Shown piece after piece: positions 7,180 to 15,841 of a DNA stretch of 27,938 bases. Within the stretch, counting starts at the first letter, position 1; each line of letters starts with the position of its first letter. Below the pieces are notes generated by a model. That model was not told the DNA's origin. It did not search any database and was given only the letters and a program-made list of their open reading frames with translations. The stretch comes from Glaciecola sp. UBA1851 (lineage in GTDB: Bacteria > Pseudomonadota > Gammaproteobacteria > Enterobacterales > Alteromonadaceae): NCBI GenBank assembly GCA_002338515.1, contig DDIL01000028.1, positions 1 to 27,938 on the forward strand, read 5' to 3'. A program made the translations under genes and the position numbers.

Positions 7180-7761
7180 TTATCCACTTGTTTCTGAACA
7201 ATGTAACTCTATGTAATCAGCTTCTGTATTTCGTCTTGTTGAAAATTTGTCATCAAAATTACGTAGTAGGTGTAAAGCTTCATCCCAGCTTTGTTCAGTC
7301 ACACACCGCCAAAATAATGGATGTTTTTCGTGAATCCCACTGTATTGAAGTTCAAGAGATGCAATAACGGTTTGCCAAGCACTAGGGATATGGTGCAGAG
7401 AATTACCTGAATCTTTTCTATAAATACGTGTTAGTGGCTCAAGCTTTTGTTGATGAGCACTTTTCATTAAAATTTCAGCTTCATTTTCGGATAATCGCAA
7501 CGGGAATTCTTTTAGGTATGCTTTAGCTTCATCTCCTTTTTTACCGATGTATGGATAAAGCTTGCCAGTAAGAATTGGGTTTATATTAAGTGCTCGAAGC
7601 TTTTCCACAGTATAACTGCCGAGTTCAATACCACTTGCTATTCGCACACCGGTGGGTTCGTTACCACTATCAATAATATACCCTGATAATAATAAGCCAC
7701 CTTCCAATTCTTTTAAAAAATTGAAATCAATTGCTAATTTAGACATACTGCTGTTAACCAT
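7180..7761 (-). CDS. Pesticin/T4-lysozyme-like protein with altered active site
   Basis: A 193-residue protein without signal peptide, resembling the muramidase domain of pesticin and T4 lysozyme. The ELEGG segment (18-22) carries the presumed general acid E20. GVRIASGIELG (38-48) replaces the usual GVTIGxGxDLG, KLYPYIGKKG and the PLRLSENEA segment fit the middle helices, and AWQTVIASLELQYSG (about 128-142), NFDDKFSTRRNTEADYI (about 167-183) fit the C-terminal core. In pesticin the catalytic set is E178, T201 and D207; the equivalent T is R40 here and the D is E46, so activity may be changed or lost. The start at 7761 has a perfect AGGAGG 4 nt upstream. Convergent with the gene at 6484. With no signal and no holin nearby, a phage lysis role is not supported. 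Confidence 0.65.
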   Translation of the reverse strand: MVNSSMSKLAIDFNFLKELEGGLLLSGYIIDSGNEPTGVRIASGIELGSYTVEKLRALNINPILTGKLYPYIGKKGDEAKAYLKEFPLRLSENEAEILMKSAHQQKLEPLTRIYRKDSGNSLHHIPSAWQTVIASLELQYSGIHEKHPLFWRCVTEQSWDEALHLLRNFDDKFSTRRNTEADYIELHCSETSG

Positions 7762-7869
7762 TTCACCTCCTAATGAAATTAAAGTTCCTTCTTAATACAC
7801 TATAAGCATAGTACAGATAACATATTTTTAAAATGTATATTTTTTGGTCAAAAACGCATTTTGTTTATC

Positions 7870-9711
7870 TTAGTTTACACCAATAAAACCACCTGTTTGA
7901 TGCGCCCATAATTTAGCATAAATCCCATTCTGATTAAGTAGTTCACTATGACTACCTGATTCAACAATTTTACCTTTATCAAGTACAAATAGCCGGTCCA
8001 TTTGAGCAATTGTTGACAGCCTATGTGCAATAGCTAAAACTGTTTTCTGCTCCATGATTTTAGTCAATCCTTCTTGAATAGCTGCTTCCACTTCTGAATC
8101 TAGTGCCGATGTCGCTTCGTCCAATATTAGAATTGGCGCGTCTTTTAGCATCACTCGTGCAATTGCAATTCGTTGTCGCTGACCACCTGATAATTTTACT
8201 CCTCGCTCACCTACATGCGCGTCATACCCTGTTCTACCTTTCGCATCACTTAGATTTAATATGAAGTCATGTGCCTCGGCTTGTTTAGCAGCATTAATCA
8301 TCTGCTCTTCCGTTGCGTCAATTCGGCCGTAAATTATATTGTCGCGCACCGAGCGGTGCATTAATGATGTATCTTGAGTCACCATACTAATGTTGGCTCG
8401 TAAGCTTTCTTGAGAAACATCCGTAATGTCATATCCATCAATTTTTATTGAGCCGGATTGAATATCATAAAAACGCAACAGTAAATTGACCAAGGTTGAT
8501 TTACCCGCTCCAGAACGCCCTACTAAGCCAACTTTCTCACCTGCTTTAATATTAAAATTTAGCGCATTAAACACATCAATGGCACGGTTCTTTTTAGCAG
8601 TATATGCAAACTCAACATCGTTAAAAATAATATTGCCACCGGATACATTTAGTTTGTTTGCATCTTTTTTATCCTGAATTGTTGCGGGAATTGCCAGCGT
8701 ATCCATGCCATCTTGCACGGTACCTATATTCTCAAACAATGACGACACTTCCCACATAATCCATTGTGACATACCATTTAGACGTAAGCTTAAACTCACG
8801 GCAATAGCAATATCGCCAGGGCTTACTTTGCCATGTGTCCACAAATAAATAGCTAAAGCAGATATTCCAAACACTAAGAATGAATTAATCCCCCAAACAA
8901 GCGCTTGCAAAACCGTGACCAGGCGCATTTGAGGGTAAACAGTTTGAAGAAAACCATTCATCCCTTCTTTCGCATATGTTTCTTCACGAGCATGATGTGA
9001 AAATAATTTCACCGTCATAATGTTAGTGTAACTATCAACTATTCGACCAGTCATAATTGAGCGAGCATCAGCTTGCTTCTGGGAAACTTGCTTCAGCTTA
9101 GGGAGCATTACTTTTAGTATGATTGAATAAACAATTAACCATATAAATAATGGGACAGCTAGTCGCCAATCCGTAGAGAAAACAAGAGCCACCGCTGAGA
9201 TGAAATATACACAGATATATACCGCTAAATTCATAATTTTAGTGACGGTTTCTCTGACTGACAAAGCAGTTTGCATGACCTTGGTTGCTACTCTCCCGGC
9301 AAATTCATCTTGATAGAAAGTGAGGCTTTGCGTTAATAGATAACGATGCGCAAGCCACCTGATTCGCATAGGGTAATTACCAAGAATAGACTGGTGAGTA
9401 AGTAGCGATTCGATGATCACTAAACCAGGCAAGGCAACTAACACCAAAACTGCCATAAAGATGAGTGTAGTTTTCTCTTCTTGTATAAATGTTTCTGGAT
9501 TTCTAGTTGCAAACCAGTCAACTAACTGGCCCATAAAACCGAACAAGCTGACTTCTAGAATAGCAACTAAAGCGCTTAAAATTGATACCATTATTAGAAC
9601 ATGCCACATGCCCTTAGAATAGTATCGACAAAATGCAAAAAGCGTTTTAGGGGGTGGCTCTGGTGCGTGTTTTGGAAAGGGTTCGGTTAGGCGCTCAAAA
9701 AATGAAAACAT
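7870..9711 (-). CDS. ABC exporter, fused membrane and ATPase domains
   Basis: A 613-residue type IV (MsbA-like) ABC half-transporter that works as a homodimer or heterodimer in the inner membrane. Residues 1-325 form the transmembrane domain, with hydrophobic segments at about 37-60, 82-104, 163-180, 184-204 and 267-291. The nucleotide-binding domain occupies about 360-605: Walker A GRSGAGKST (398-406), Q-loop TQD (445-447), signature LSGGQ (507-511), Walker B ILILDE (527-532) with catalytic E532, and H563 in AIAHRLST. The proline-rich N-terminus (PFPKHAPEPPPK, 11-22) is characteristic of one proteobacterial subgroup. Lipid or drug export is the likely role, but the substrate cannot be deduced. 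It has no partner ABC gene beside it. Confidence 0.9.
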   Translation of the reverse strand: MFSFFERLTEPFPKHAPEPPPKTLFAFCRYYSKGMWHVLIMVSILSALVAILEVSLFGFMGQLVDWFATRNPETFIQEEKTTLIFMAVLVLVALPGLVIIESLLTHQSILGNYPMRIRWLAHRYLLTQSLTFYQDEFAGRVATKVMQTALSVRETVTKIMNLAVYICVYFISAVALVFSTDWRLAVPLFIWLIVYSIILKVMLPKLKQVSQKQADARSIMTGRIVDSYTNIMTVKLFSHHAREETYAKEGMNGFLQTVYPQMRLVTVLQALVWGINSFLVFGISALAIYLWTHGKVSPGDIAIAVSLSLRLNGMSQWIMWEVSSLFENIGTVQDGMDTLAIPATIQDKKDANKLNVSGGNIIFNDVEFAYTAKKNRAIDVFNALNFNIKAGEKVGLVGRSGAGKSTLVNLLLRFYDIQSGSIKIDGYDITDVSQESLRANISMVTQDTSLMHRSVRDNIIYGRIDATEEQMINAAKQAEAHDFILNLSDAKGRTGYDAHVGERGVKLSGGQRQRIAIARVMLKDAPILILDEATSALDSEVEAAIQEGLTKIMEQKTVLAIAHRLSTIAQMDRLFVLDKGKIVESGSHSELLNQNGIYAKLWAHQTGGFIGVN

Positions 9712-9790
9712 AAAACTCTTTTTTGTTAAATTATTTATATCGAATTCTTAGTTGGATTATACGCAAGTTAAAAAATTAAAGCACAAACGA

Positions 9791-9826
9791 AAAAGACGAA
9801 ATAGAAAGAAACATTCTACTTCGCCT
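9791..9826 (-). terminator. Intrinsic terminator of the MAPEG gene
   Basis: On the minus strand AGGCGAAGTAGAA (9814-9826) pairs with TTCTATTTCGTCT (9794-9806) over 13 bp, including two G-U pairs, around a 7-nt loop, and is followed by TTTT. It lies 39 bp beyond the stop of the gene at 9865. Confidence 0.7.
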
Positions 9827-9864
9827 AAGCTTGTTTGAAGCTAACTAATTTAAAGGCCGTAATT

Positions 9865-10278
9865 TCAGGCAAATTTGATAGCAAGCATGCCTAACCAGTA
9901 TGCACTAATTGCAAACTGGACTAAGAATAGTACAAACCTAATGCTAATGGCGGCATTTACTGTTGAAAACATATGCACAGCAGATTGCAGTATTCTTGCG
10001 CCTAACATGACGTAAGCCAAGCCATTTGTAATTGCCATAGAGTCTGAGGCAATAGCAAGCAACATAGGGCCAACAACAAACACTGCAGATTCATAGCAAT
10101 TAGCATGCGCCCGAGTTAAACGTTGACCAAATTCGCTAACATCAGAACCACTTGCATCAAACTTTAATGAAGTACGTTTGTTAATTTTACTCCATATGGT
10201 TCGGTAACTAGCTAAAGCTAACAGTAATATCAATACCCAAGCAACGTAACCTATTACCGCAAAAATTGTATCATTCAT
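9865..10278 (-). CDS. MAPEG-family membrane protein
   Basis: Small integral membrane protein of the MAPEG group (membrane-associated proteins in eicosanoid and glutathione metabolism), 137 residues from the chosen ATG at 10278. That start has AAGGA 7 nt upstream; another ATG two codons earlier (10284) would sit almost on the Shine-Dalgarno. Four membrane segments are visible (about 6-25, 64-83, 88-104 and 112-132), and the family motif RAHANCYES (about 57-65, usually RAxxNxxE) lies before the second one. Bacterial MAPEG proteins of this type are often of unknown substrate; glutathione-dependent transferase or peroxidase activity is possible but not shown by the sequence. Confidence 0.85.
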   Translation of the reverse strand: MNDTIFAVIGYVAWVLILLLALASYRTIWSKINKRTSLKFDASGSDVSEFGQRLTRAHANCYESAVFVVGPMLLAIASDSMAITNGLAYVMLGARILQSAVHMFSTVNAAISIRFVLFLVQFAISAYWLGMLAIKFA

Positions 10279-10446
10279 ATGCATTTCCTTTAATTATTGT
10301 ACTTATATAGAAAAGCCGTTCACGATTTTTCTTTCAAAATTATTTTCATTTGTCACTATACACGACCACCAGCAATTCGCTATGTATTCACTTATTCAGT
10401 AACATATAATTAAGTACCGATTTATAACAGGCTTGAAGAGAATTAA

Positions 10447-11541
10447 GTGACATCATCTGACTATAGCTACTTAGTAAAAAATGTTTTTCGAAATTGTACA
10501 GTTGAAAAAATAGAAGTAGTACAATCGTTATGGAGTGGATACGGTGAAATTAGCCGGTTTAAAGTCACGAATAACCAAACCAATCCATTTTTTTGTATAT
10601 TAAAGTACGTGGATTTAACGAAACAGGCTGATCACCCTAGAGGTTGGAGCGGAGAATTTGCTCATACCCGAAAATTAAATTCATATATTAATGAGCTAAA
10701 TTTTTATCAAGAATGCGCTGGTTCACCTAAAAATCTAGGTAGAATACCCAAACTTTTTGCCTCACAGTGCAAACATAATTTCATATGGCTACTGATGGAA
10801 GATTTAGACCATCAAGGCTTTCAGTACCGCATAGAACCTTCAGTTTTATATACAAATGATGATAATACATTTACTGCAGTGCAAACATCACAACTAAGCC
10901 CTTACAATATAAAGCTCAATACTAGCAACTATTTAGAAATAATCCGTTTAACTATAAAGTGGTTAGCTGTTTTGCATGCTGATTACACTAACCACATTCC
11001 TGAATCTTTAAACATGAAAGGTACATACTGGCATTTAGCTACTAGGCCCGACGAATTAAACCAAATGCCCAATAGTAAACTGAAACGCACTGCATCCATT
11101 ATTGACTCAAAACTTAACGACGCAACGTTTCAAACGCTTTTGCACGGCGATGCCAAGATAGCGAATTTTTGTTTTTCTGAACTACACAGTAAAAGTGAGC
11201 AAACACATGGCAAGGTTGCTGCAGTTGACTTCCAGTATGTAGGTAAAGGAGTGGGTGTGAAAGACTTAATATACTTCTTAGGAAGTTGTTTTGATGAGAG
11301 TAAATTGTTTATTTACGCGAATGAATTAATTGAATGTTACTTTGAAGAGTTAAAAATAAATTTACAAAACAAATCACCATTGTCAAAAACAGAGATCCAG
11401 TTATTAGAAAAAGAATGGCGCTACTTAATATGTTTTGCTTGGGCAGACTTTGAACGTTTTTTGCAAGGGTGGGCGCCGAGGCACCCGAAACTGAATGGTT
11501 ATTCAGGCTTGCAAACAAAAGAAGCTTTAAAACAAATCTAA
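10447..11541 (+). CDS. Ecdysteroid/choline-kinase-like phosphotransferase
   Basis: Kinase-fold protein of the aminoglycoside phosphotransferase/choline kinase superfamily, 364 residues, cytoplasmic. Visible landmarks are the ATP-binding lysine in FFCILKYV (K53), the hinge segment WLLMEDLD (114-121), the catalytic loop LLHGDAKIANF (231-241, with D235 and N240) and the metal-binding DFQ (261-263), followed by GVGVKDLIYFLGSC, which is typical of ecdysteroid-kinase-like (EcKL) and DUF1679 families. It probably phosphorylates a small hydroxylated metabolite; the substrate is unknown. Start is GTG with AGAGA 6 nt upstream. Divergent from the MAPEG gene; its stop lies 8 bp from the convergent gene at 11550, with no terminator between. 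Confidence 0.8.
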   Translation: MTSSDYSYLVKNVFRNCTVEKIEVVQSLWSGYGEISRFKVTNNQTNPFFCILKYVDLTKQADHPRGWSGEFAHTRKLNSYINELNFYQECAGSPKNLGRIPKLFASQCKHNFIWLLMEDLDHQGFQYRIEPSVLYTNDDNTFTAVQTSQLSPYNIKLNTSNYLEIIRLTIKWLAVLHADYTNHIPESLNMKGTYWHLATRPDELNQMPNSKLKRTASIIDSKLNDATFQTLLHGDAKIANFCFSELHSKSEQTHGKVAAVDFQYVGKGVGVKDLIYFLGSCFDESKLFIYANELIECYFEELKINLQNKSPLSKTEIQLLEKEWRYLICFAWADFERFLQGWAPRHPKLNGYSGLQTKEALKQI

Positions 11542-11549
11542 GCTACCAC

Positions 11550-12755
11550 TTAAATATTAATTAACTCACTCTTAATCACTGGGTTATTGTGCAATGTTTT
11601 GTGAACAGGACATTTATCCGCTATTTGCAATAACTTCAGTTTTTGTTCGTCAGACAATTTTCCAACTAATGTGATTTTTCTAGTAATGGCTTCAATATTT
11701 TCGCCCTTTTCACAGTCAGTGCAATCTTCGTGATAGTCTCTTGTGTGGGCCAGTTCAACTTTTACATGCTCCAATGGTAACTTTTTCAACGAAGCATACA
11801 TACGCAGCGTCATAGAGGTACATGCACCAACAGCGGCAAGTAAATGGTCGTAAGGGTCTGGACCTAAATTAGCACCTCCAACTTTAATTGGTTCGTCTGC
11901 CAACCAAGTATGGTCACGGGTACTAACATGCTGAGTGAATTTATGATCTTTTTCTTCCACTAAAACATTGCCAGACGTCAATGTAGCCTGATAGCCATCG
12001 ATATCATAATCAACATACCTATCTGCCCAGCTTGATATAACGTTTGCAACATAGCTTGCATCTTGTTTGTTACTGAGTAAATGGTCAGCCCCATCTAAGC
12101 TAATAAAGCTTTTCGGATGCTTAGCCGCCATGTATATTTTTTCTGCTTCAGAAATATTAACGGTTGTATCTACAGGCGAATGCATCACTAATAATGCCTG
12201 TTTCAACTTGCCTATATGATGTTTGTCGTATTGCTCGATATCATCCAAAAATTGTTTTTTAATCGTAAACTCTCTACCTGCTAGGCTCACTGTCGCTTTA
12301 CCATTCTGTTTTATTTCATCTAAATGAGCAGAGAAATTATGTGCAACATGCTTTGCATCAGAGGGCGCGCCAATAGTAACAAGTGCCGCCGCTTCAGGAA
12401 TGAATTGCGCAGCCGCCAGCACTGCAGCACCACCCAAACTATGCCCTATTAGTAACTGAGGAGCCTTATAAACATTACGAAGATGGTCGGCGGCGGCAAT
12501 CAAATCTTGGATGTTAGAAGAAAAGTTACTATTAGCAAAATCTCCATCACTATTTCCTAGTCCTGTAAAGTCAAAACGAAGTACCGCTATGCCCTGTTGT
12601 TTTAAACTTTTAGAAATTCTTGAAGCTGCAGCAATATCTTTTCCACAAGTAAAGCAATGGGCAAACAAAGCAAAAAACTTAACCTCGCTAGAGGGTAGCT
12701 CTAATTGACCAGATAATTCTATTTTACCGCTTTGAAAGGTTAGTTTTTGCTGCAT
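11550..12755 (-). CDS. Alpha/beta hydrolase-OsmC fusion protein
   Basis: Two-domain protein of 401 residues. Residues 1-245 form an alpha/beta hydrolase: nucleophile elbow GHSLGG with S106, acid D196 in HSPVDTTV, and H225 in DGADHLL. Residues 254-401 form an OsmC/Ohr-type peroxidase domain with the reactive cysteine pair C312 (GACTSMT) and C382 (KCPVHKTL). In OsmC proteins these two cysteines reduce organic hydroperoxides. The fusion is a known but uncommon architecture; the hydrolase half may free an oxidised acyl substrate for the OsmC half, which is inference. An extra CTDC motif (345-348) lies in the OsmC part. Monocistronic, convergent with the kinase gene. Confidence 0.9.
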   Translation of the reverse strand: MQQKLTFQSGKIELSGQLELPSSEVKFFALFAHCFTCGKDIAAASRISKSLKQQGIAVLRFDFTGLGNSDGDFANSNFSSNIQDLIAAADHLRNVYKAPQLLIGHSLGGAAVLAAAQFIPEAAALVTIGAPSDAKHVAHNFSAHLDEIKQNGKATVSLAGREFTIKKQFLDDIEQYDKHHIGKLKQALLVMHSPVDTTVNISEAEKIYMAAKHPKSFISLDGADHLLSNKQDASYVANVISSWADRYVDYDIDGYQATLTSGNVLVEEKDHKFTQHVSTRDHTWLADEPIKVGGANLGPDPYDHLLAAVGACTSMTLRMYASLKKLPLEHVKVELAHTRDYHEDCTDCEKGENIEAITRKITLVGKLSDEQKLKLLQIADKCPVHKTLHNNPVIKSELINI

Positions 12756-12971
12756 TTATTGTTTCCTTATATAATTTCGACTGTTAACAGGCCCTAATAT
12801 AACCATTGCAACATGAGACCAAAAGTTAGACGATTTGCTTTCAAATTATCTGTAATAACTAAGCAACTAACAGAGATACAATATCATCTGTAAAAACTTC
12901 CTATAATTTTAGTCTCATTTGAATTATTCAGTCCTTTCTAATCAGCAAAATTATTTCACTCAATGAGCGAA

Positions 12972-13799
12972 TTAGTTCATAGGTTTCACAAACCTTAAAG
13001 TCATGCGGTCAGACTCTCCTATCTCTTGATTTTGCTTACTCTTTTCAGCAATAGGTGTTCCTGCTTGCAAAGACCACACACCACGCTCCCAATTAGCTGT
13101 ATCTTTTGGGTTAGCATTAATTTCACTTGTAGCGTCAAGTTTAAATCCGGCAGTCTCCACCATATCGATAATAAAGCTTTGTTTTACGTAACCACGAATA
13201 GTTTCAGTTGGGTCTGTTTTAAAATCTTCCTTCTCACGATGCTGCACAATACCCAGCACACCACCTGGCTTTAATACAATAAATGCTTCTTCCAATAATT
13301 CATTTGCACCACCCCGCGCAATGCGACCATGCATCCCACGAATAACTAAAACAGCATCAACACTATTAGGTGCAGCGAATGGAACAGCATTTCCTAGAAA
13401 GCGAGCGGTTGCATTTGCACCGAACAAACCGGTTTGATGATCAATAAAGCTTTCACGCCACTGCATACTTCTTTCAAAGCGCTCACCAGCAGAAGGCAAG
13501 GCATTGAGGCCTATATATTTTCCTTTTTCTGCTGTAAGCGGCGCTAATATGCGTGTATACCATCCACTTGATGGGCCTACTTCGGCAACAGTCATCGTAG
13601 GCTTTATTCCGAAAAACATAAGTGTTTCAGTTGGATTGCGGAACTGGTCTCTCTCTTTATCTTTTTCTGTTCTAAAGGAGTTATTAGTCACTGCATTTTC
13701 AATAGCAGTTTTTGCACCACCATGATGGTCTGCATATGTAACACTTGCACTAAGCAAAAGAAGAATGCTTGTAGTACTTAGTATTAATAATTTAAACAT
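12972..13799 (-). CDS. Exported class I methyltransferase-like protein
   Basis: The frame is open 31 codons further upstream, but I choose the ATG at 13799. It has AAGGAAA 7 nt upstream and starts a typical Sec signal peptide (MFKLLILSTTSILLLLSAS, predicted cleavage after VTYA at residue 23). The mature part looks like the COG4798-type predicted methyltransferases: FRNPTETLMFFGIKPTMTV, then motif I AEVGPSSGWYTRIL (with GPSSG in place of the more common GPGGG), the acidic strand segment DAVLVIRGMHG, and the post-motif LKPGGVLGIVQHRE. Signal peptides recur in this family, yet SAM is cytoplasmic, so a true periplasmic methyltransferase activity is puzzling. 275 residues. No clear terminator. The flanking gap to the gene at 14216 (about 416 bp) shows only A/T-rich DNA with no supported gene. 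Confidence 0.75.
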   Translation of the reverse strand: MFKLLILSTTSILLLLSASVTYADHHGGAKTAIENAVTNNSFRTEKDKERDQFRNPTETLMFFGIKPTMTVAEVGPSSGWYTRILAPLTAEKGKYIGLNALPSAGERFERSMQWRESFIDHQTGLFGANATARFLGNAVPFAAPNSVDAVLVIRGMHGRIARGGANELLEEAFIVLKPGGVLGIVQHREKEDFKTDPTETIRGYVKQSFIIDMVETAGFKLDATSEINANPKDTANWERGVWSLQAGTPIAEKSKQNQEIGESDRMTLRFVKPMN

Positions 13800-14215
13800 G
13801 TTGTCGTTTCCTTGATTGAATTTTAGTAATAGGTTTAGTAACGTTGTATTCCTAACGTTAATACTGAATTCGCTTAGATTTGGATGCGGCAAATTCAGTT
13901 GGATACTTGATACAAGTTTTAAATTATTCTAAACAAAGCGAGAGTTTCTTTGCCATGGAAGCAAGTTTAAAGACAATAGAGAGCGATTAAAGTTAATAAA
14001 CTATTTCATGATTTTAATCGTTTATAGATTATTGATTTGAACTACTGTTAAGCTACTTAGATTTGATTTGGATCTGTTTGATCTGTGCTGTATAAATTGA
14101 ATAATTGGAATATTGTACTGGTATACCCGATAAATTGTAGTTCGTGAAAGTGTTAAGTTGATTAAAAGTGTAATCGTGTTGTTTAGAATATAAATCAGTA
14201 GGGAAATTGAAAGTA

Positions 14216-15841
14216 ATGATAAGAACTATTAGTACCACTTGGTTTTTAATAATTATTTGTTCTTTGGTAATCCCCTATAAAACATTTGCACAAGTTGCTG
14301 AAACTAATGTTGACGCCGAAAGCTTAAATATCCATGCAACACCAAGAGATACTCAAAAACAAATATTAAAATCATTAGCAGAGCAATCATCTGATTCACT
14401 TGCAACAAACTTTGATACGCGCCCAAATAACCTTTTAACCAAAAAACAAATAAACTCTGTAATAGAAAGATTCCCCGCATTACTCGACAAGCATGGCAGT
14501 ATTCTGCCTACAGGCGTATTATCTAATGACGAAATAGGTTCCAAAGAAACGAATATACCTGAGAATATGGAAGTGTTGGGCCAAATTAGGATAAATAACC
14601 AATCTATTAATCTAATTTTAGAGCGAGTTGAGCTGGCATCAGGCGAGAAAAAATGGTTAATTTCTAGACAAACAATTTTTGACTTATATCCTCTTGCTAG
14701 TGTCACTGATTCCCCTTTTGTCAATCAGCTTTTACCAAAAATACTAACTGAAAACATTTACAGAGGTGCGCCAGTTGGTCAATGGGTTGCAATAATCGCC
14801 GTTTCTATTTTTTGTATTATTGCTTCGTATTTTATTGGTTCAGGAATACGATTCTTTGTAAAGCGTCACAAACAAAATCATCCTACGTCCTCAAAATCAG
14901 ATTTTATACTTGTTTTAGCCACGCCCTTGGGTCTAATTTTTGGGGTGTTTCTATTTATCTGGTTGGCACGTTACTTAGAAATTTCTATATTGATCAGGCA
15001 AGACTTTAGCTTTTTCACAGTGAGCATTTTATGGCTTGCGCTTTTCATTTTTATATGGTCGTTAATGGATCTGATTTCATCCAAGACTGAGCAGGTGTTC
15101 AGAACTAATAACCGTGCAGGTAGCTTATCCCTAATTATATTTTTAAGGGCAAGTATAAAAGTTATTCTTGTATTATTTGGCTTTATAATAATATTGGATA
15201 GCAATGGAGTGGATGTTACTACGGGCTTAGCAGCGCTCGGCATTGGAGGTATTGCCCTTGCTCTAGGTGCTCAAAAAGCTATTGAAAACGTGGTTGGAAG
15301 TATTATTATAGTTGTCGATCAGCCATTTAGAGTTGGCGATTTTTGTCAAATAGGCACAATGAAGGGAACGATTGAAAATATAGGCTTACGCTCAACAAGG
15401 ATCCGCACGCTTTCCGACACTTTAGTTACCTTTCCAAATGGCGTTCTATCGTCTGAACAAATTGAAAACTACACAATGCGCAAAAAGTATTTATTGCGCA
15501 CTACGCTTAATTTACGATACGAGACAACTACTGACGATCTCCAGATTATCATAAAGGAAGCCAAACAAACACTTGAAACATACAAGTTCATCGAAAAAAA
15601 CGACCTAAGAGTGCGCTTCATTGGCTATGGGGCAACATCATTAGACATCGAGCTATTTGCATATATAAAAGCTAAAACATTCGCAGATTTTTTGGAAAAG
15701 CAAGAACAAGCACTCCTCAGTATTGGACACGTAATTGAGTCAAATAACAGTAGTTTTGCTTTCCCATCCCAAACACTTTACTTCACAAAGGATACTTACA
15801 ATAAAGTAGACAATAATATCAAGGAAAAAAATGACATATAA
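14216..15841 (+). CDS. MscS-family mechanosensitive channel with periplasmic N-terminus
   Basis: Inner-membrane mechanosensitive channel of the MscS superfamily, 541 residues. I choose the ATG at 14216; a TTG at 14207 is in frame but only 2-3 nt from the AGGGA. A signal peptide (MIRTISTTWFLIIICSLVIP) precedes a periplasmic region of about 160 residues, then membrane segments near 190-208, 231-251, 265-287 and 304-327. The pore helix region LGIGGIALALGAQKAIENVV (about 341-360) and the MscS beta-domain entry VDQPFRVGDFCQIG (about 367-380) are highly characteristic. The gene overlaps the next by 11 bp (ATGACATATAA), so the two are translationally coupled. Role: release of solutes at hypo-osmotic shock, or a related signalling role in these larger MscS proteins. 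Confidence 0.92.
   Translation: MIRTISTTWFLIIICSLVIPYKTFAQVAETNVDAESLNIHATPRDTQKQILKSLAEQSSDSLATNFDTRPNNLLTKKQINSVIERFPALLDKHGSILPTGVLSNDEIGSKETNIPENMEVLGQIRINNQSINLILERVELASGEKKWLISRQTIFDLYPLASVTDSPFVNQLLPKILTENIYRGAPVGQWVAIIAVSIFCIIASYFIGSGIRFFVKRHKQNHPTSSKSDFILVLATPLGLIFGVFLFIWLARYLEISILIRQDFSFFTVSILWLALFIFIWSLMDLISSKTEQVFRTNNRAGSLSLIIFLRASIKVILVLFGFIIILDSNGVDVTTGLAALGIGGIALALGAQKAIENVVGSIIIVVDQPFRVGDFCQIGTMKGTIENIGLRSTRIRTLSDTLVTFPNGVLSSEQIENYTMRKKYLLRTTLNLRYETTTDDLQIIIKEAKQTLETYKFIEKNDLRVRFIGYGATSLDIELFAYIKAKTFADFLEKQEQALLSIGHVIESNNSSFAFPSQTLYFTKDTYNKVDNNIKEKNDI

Noticed and set aside
14053..14238. 61-codon minus-strand frame upstream of the MscS gene
   Set aside because: Asn/Tyr/Ile-rich translation as expected of A/T-rich intergenic DNA, no Shine-Dalgarno, and it overlaps the start of mscS.
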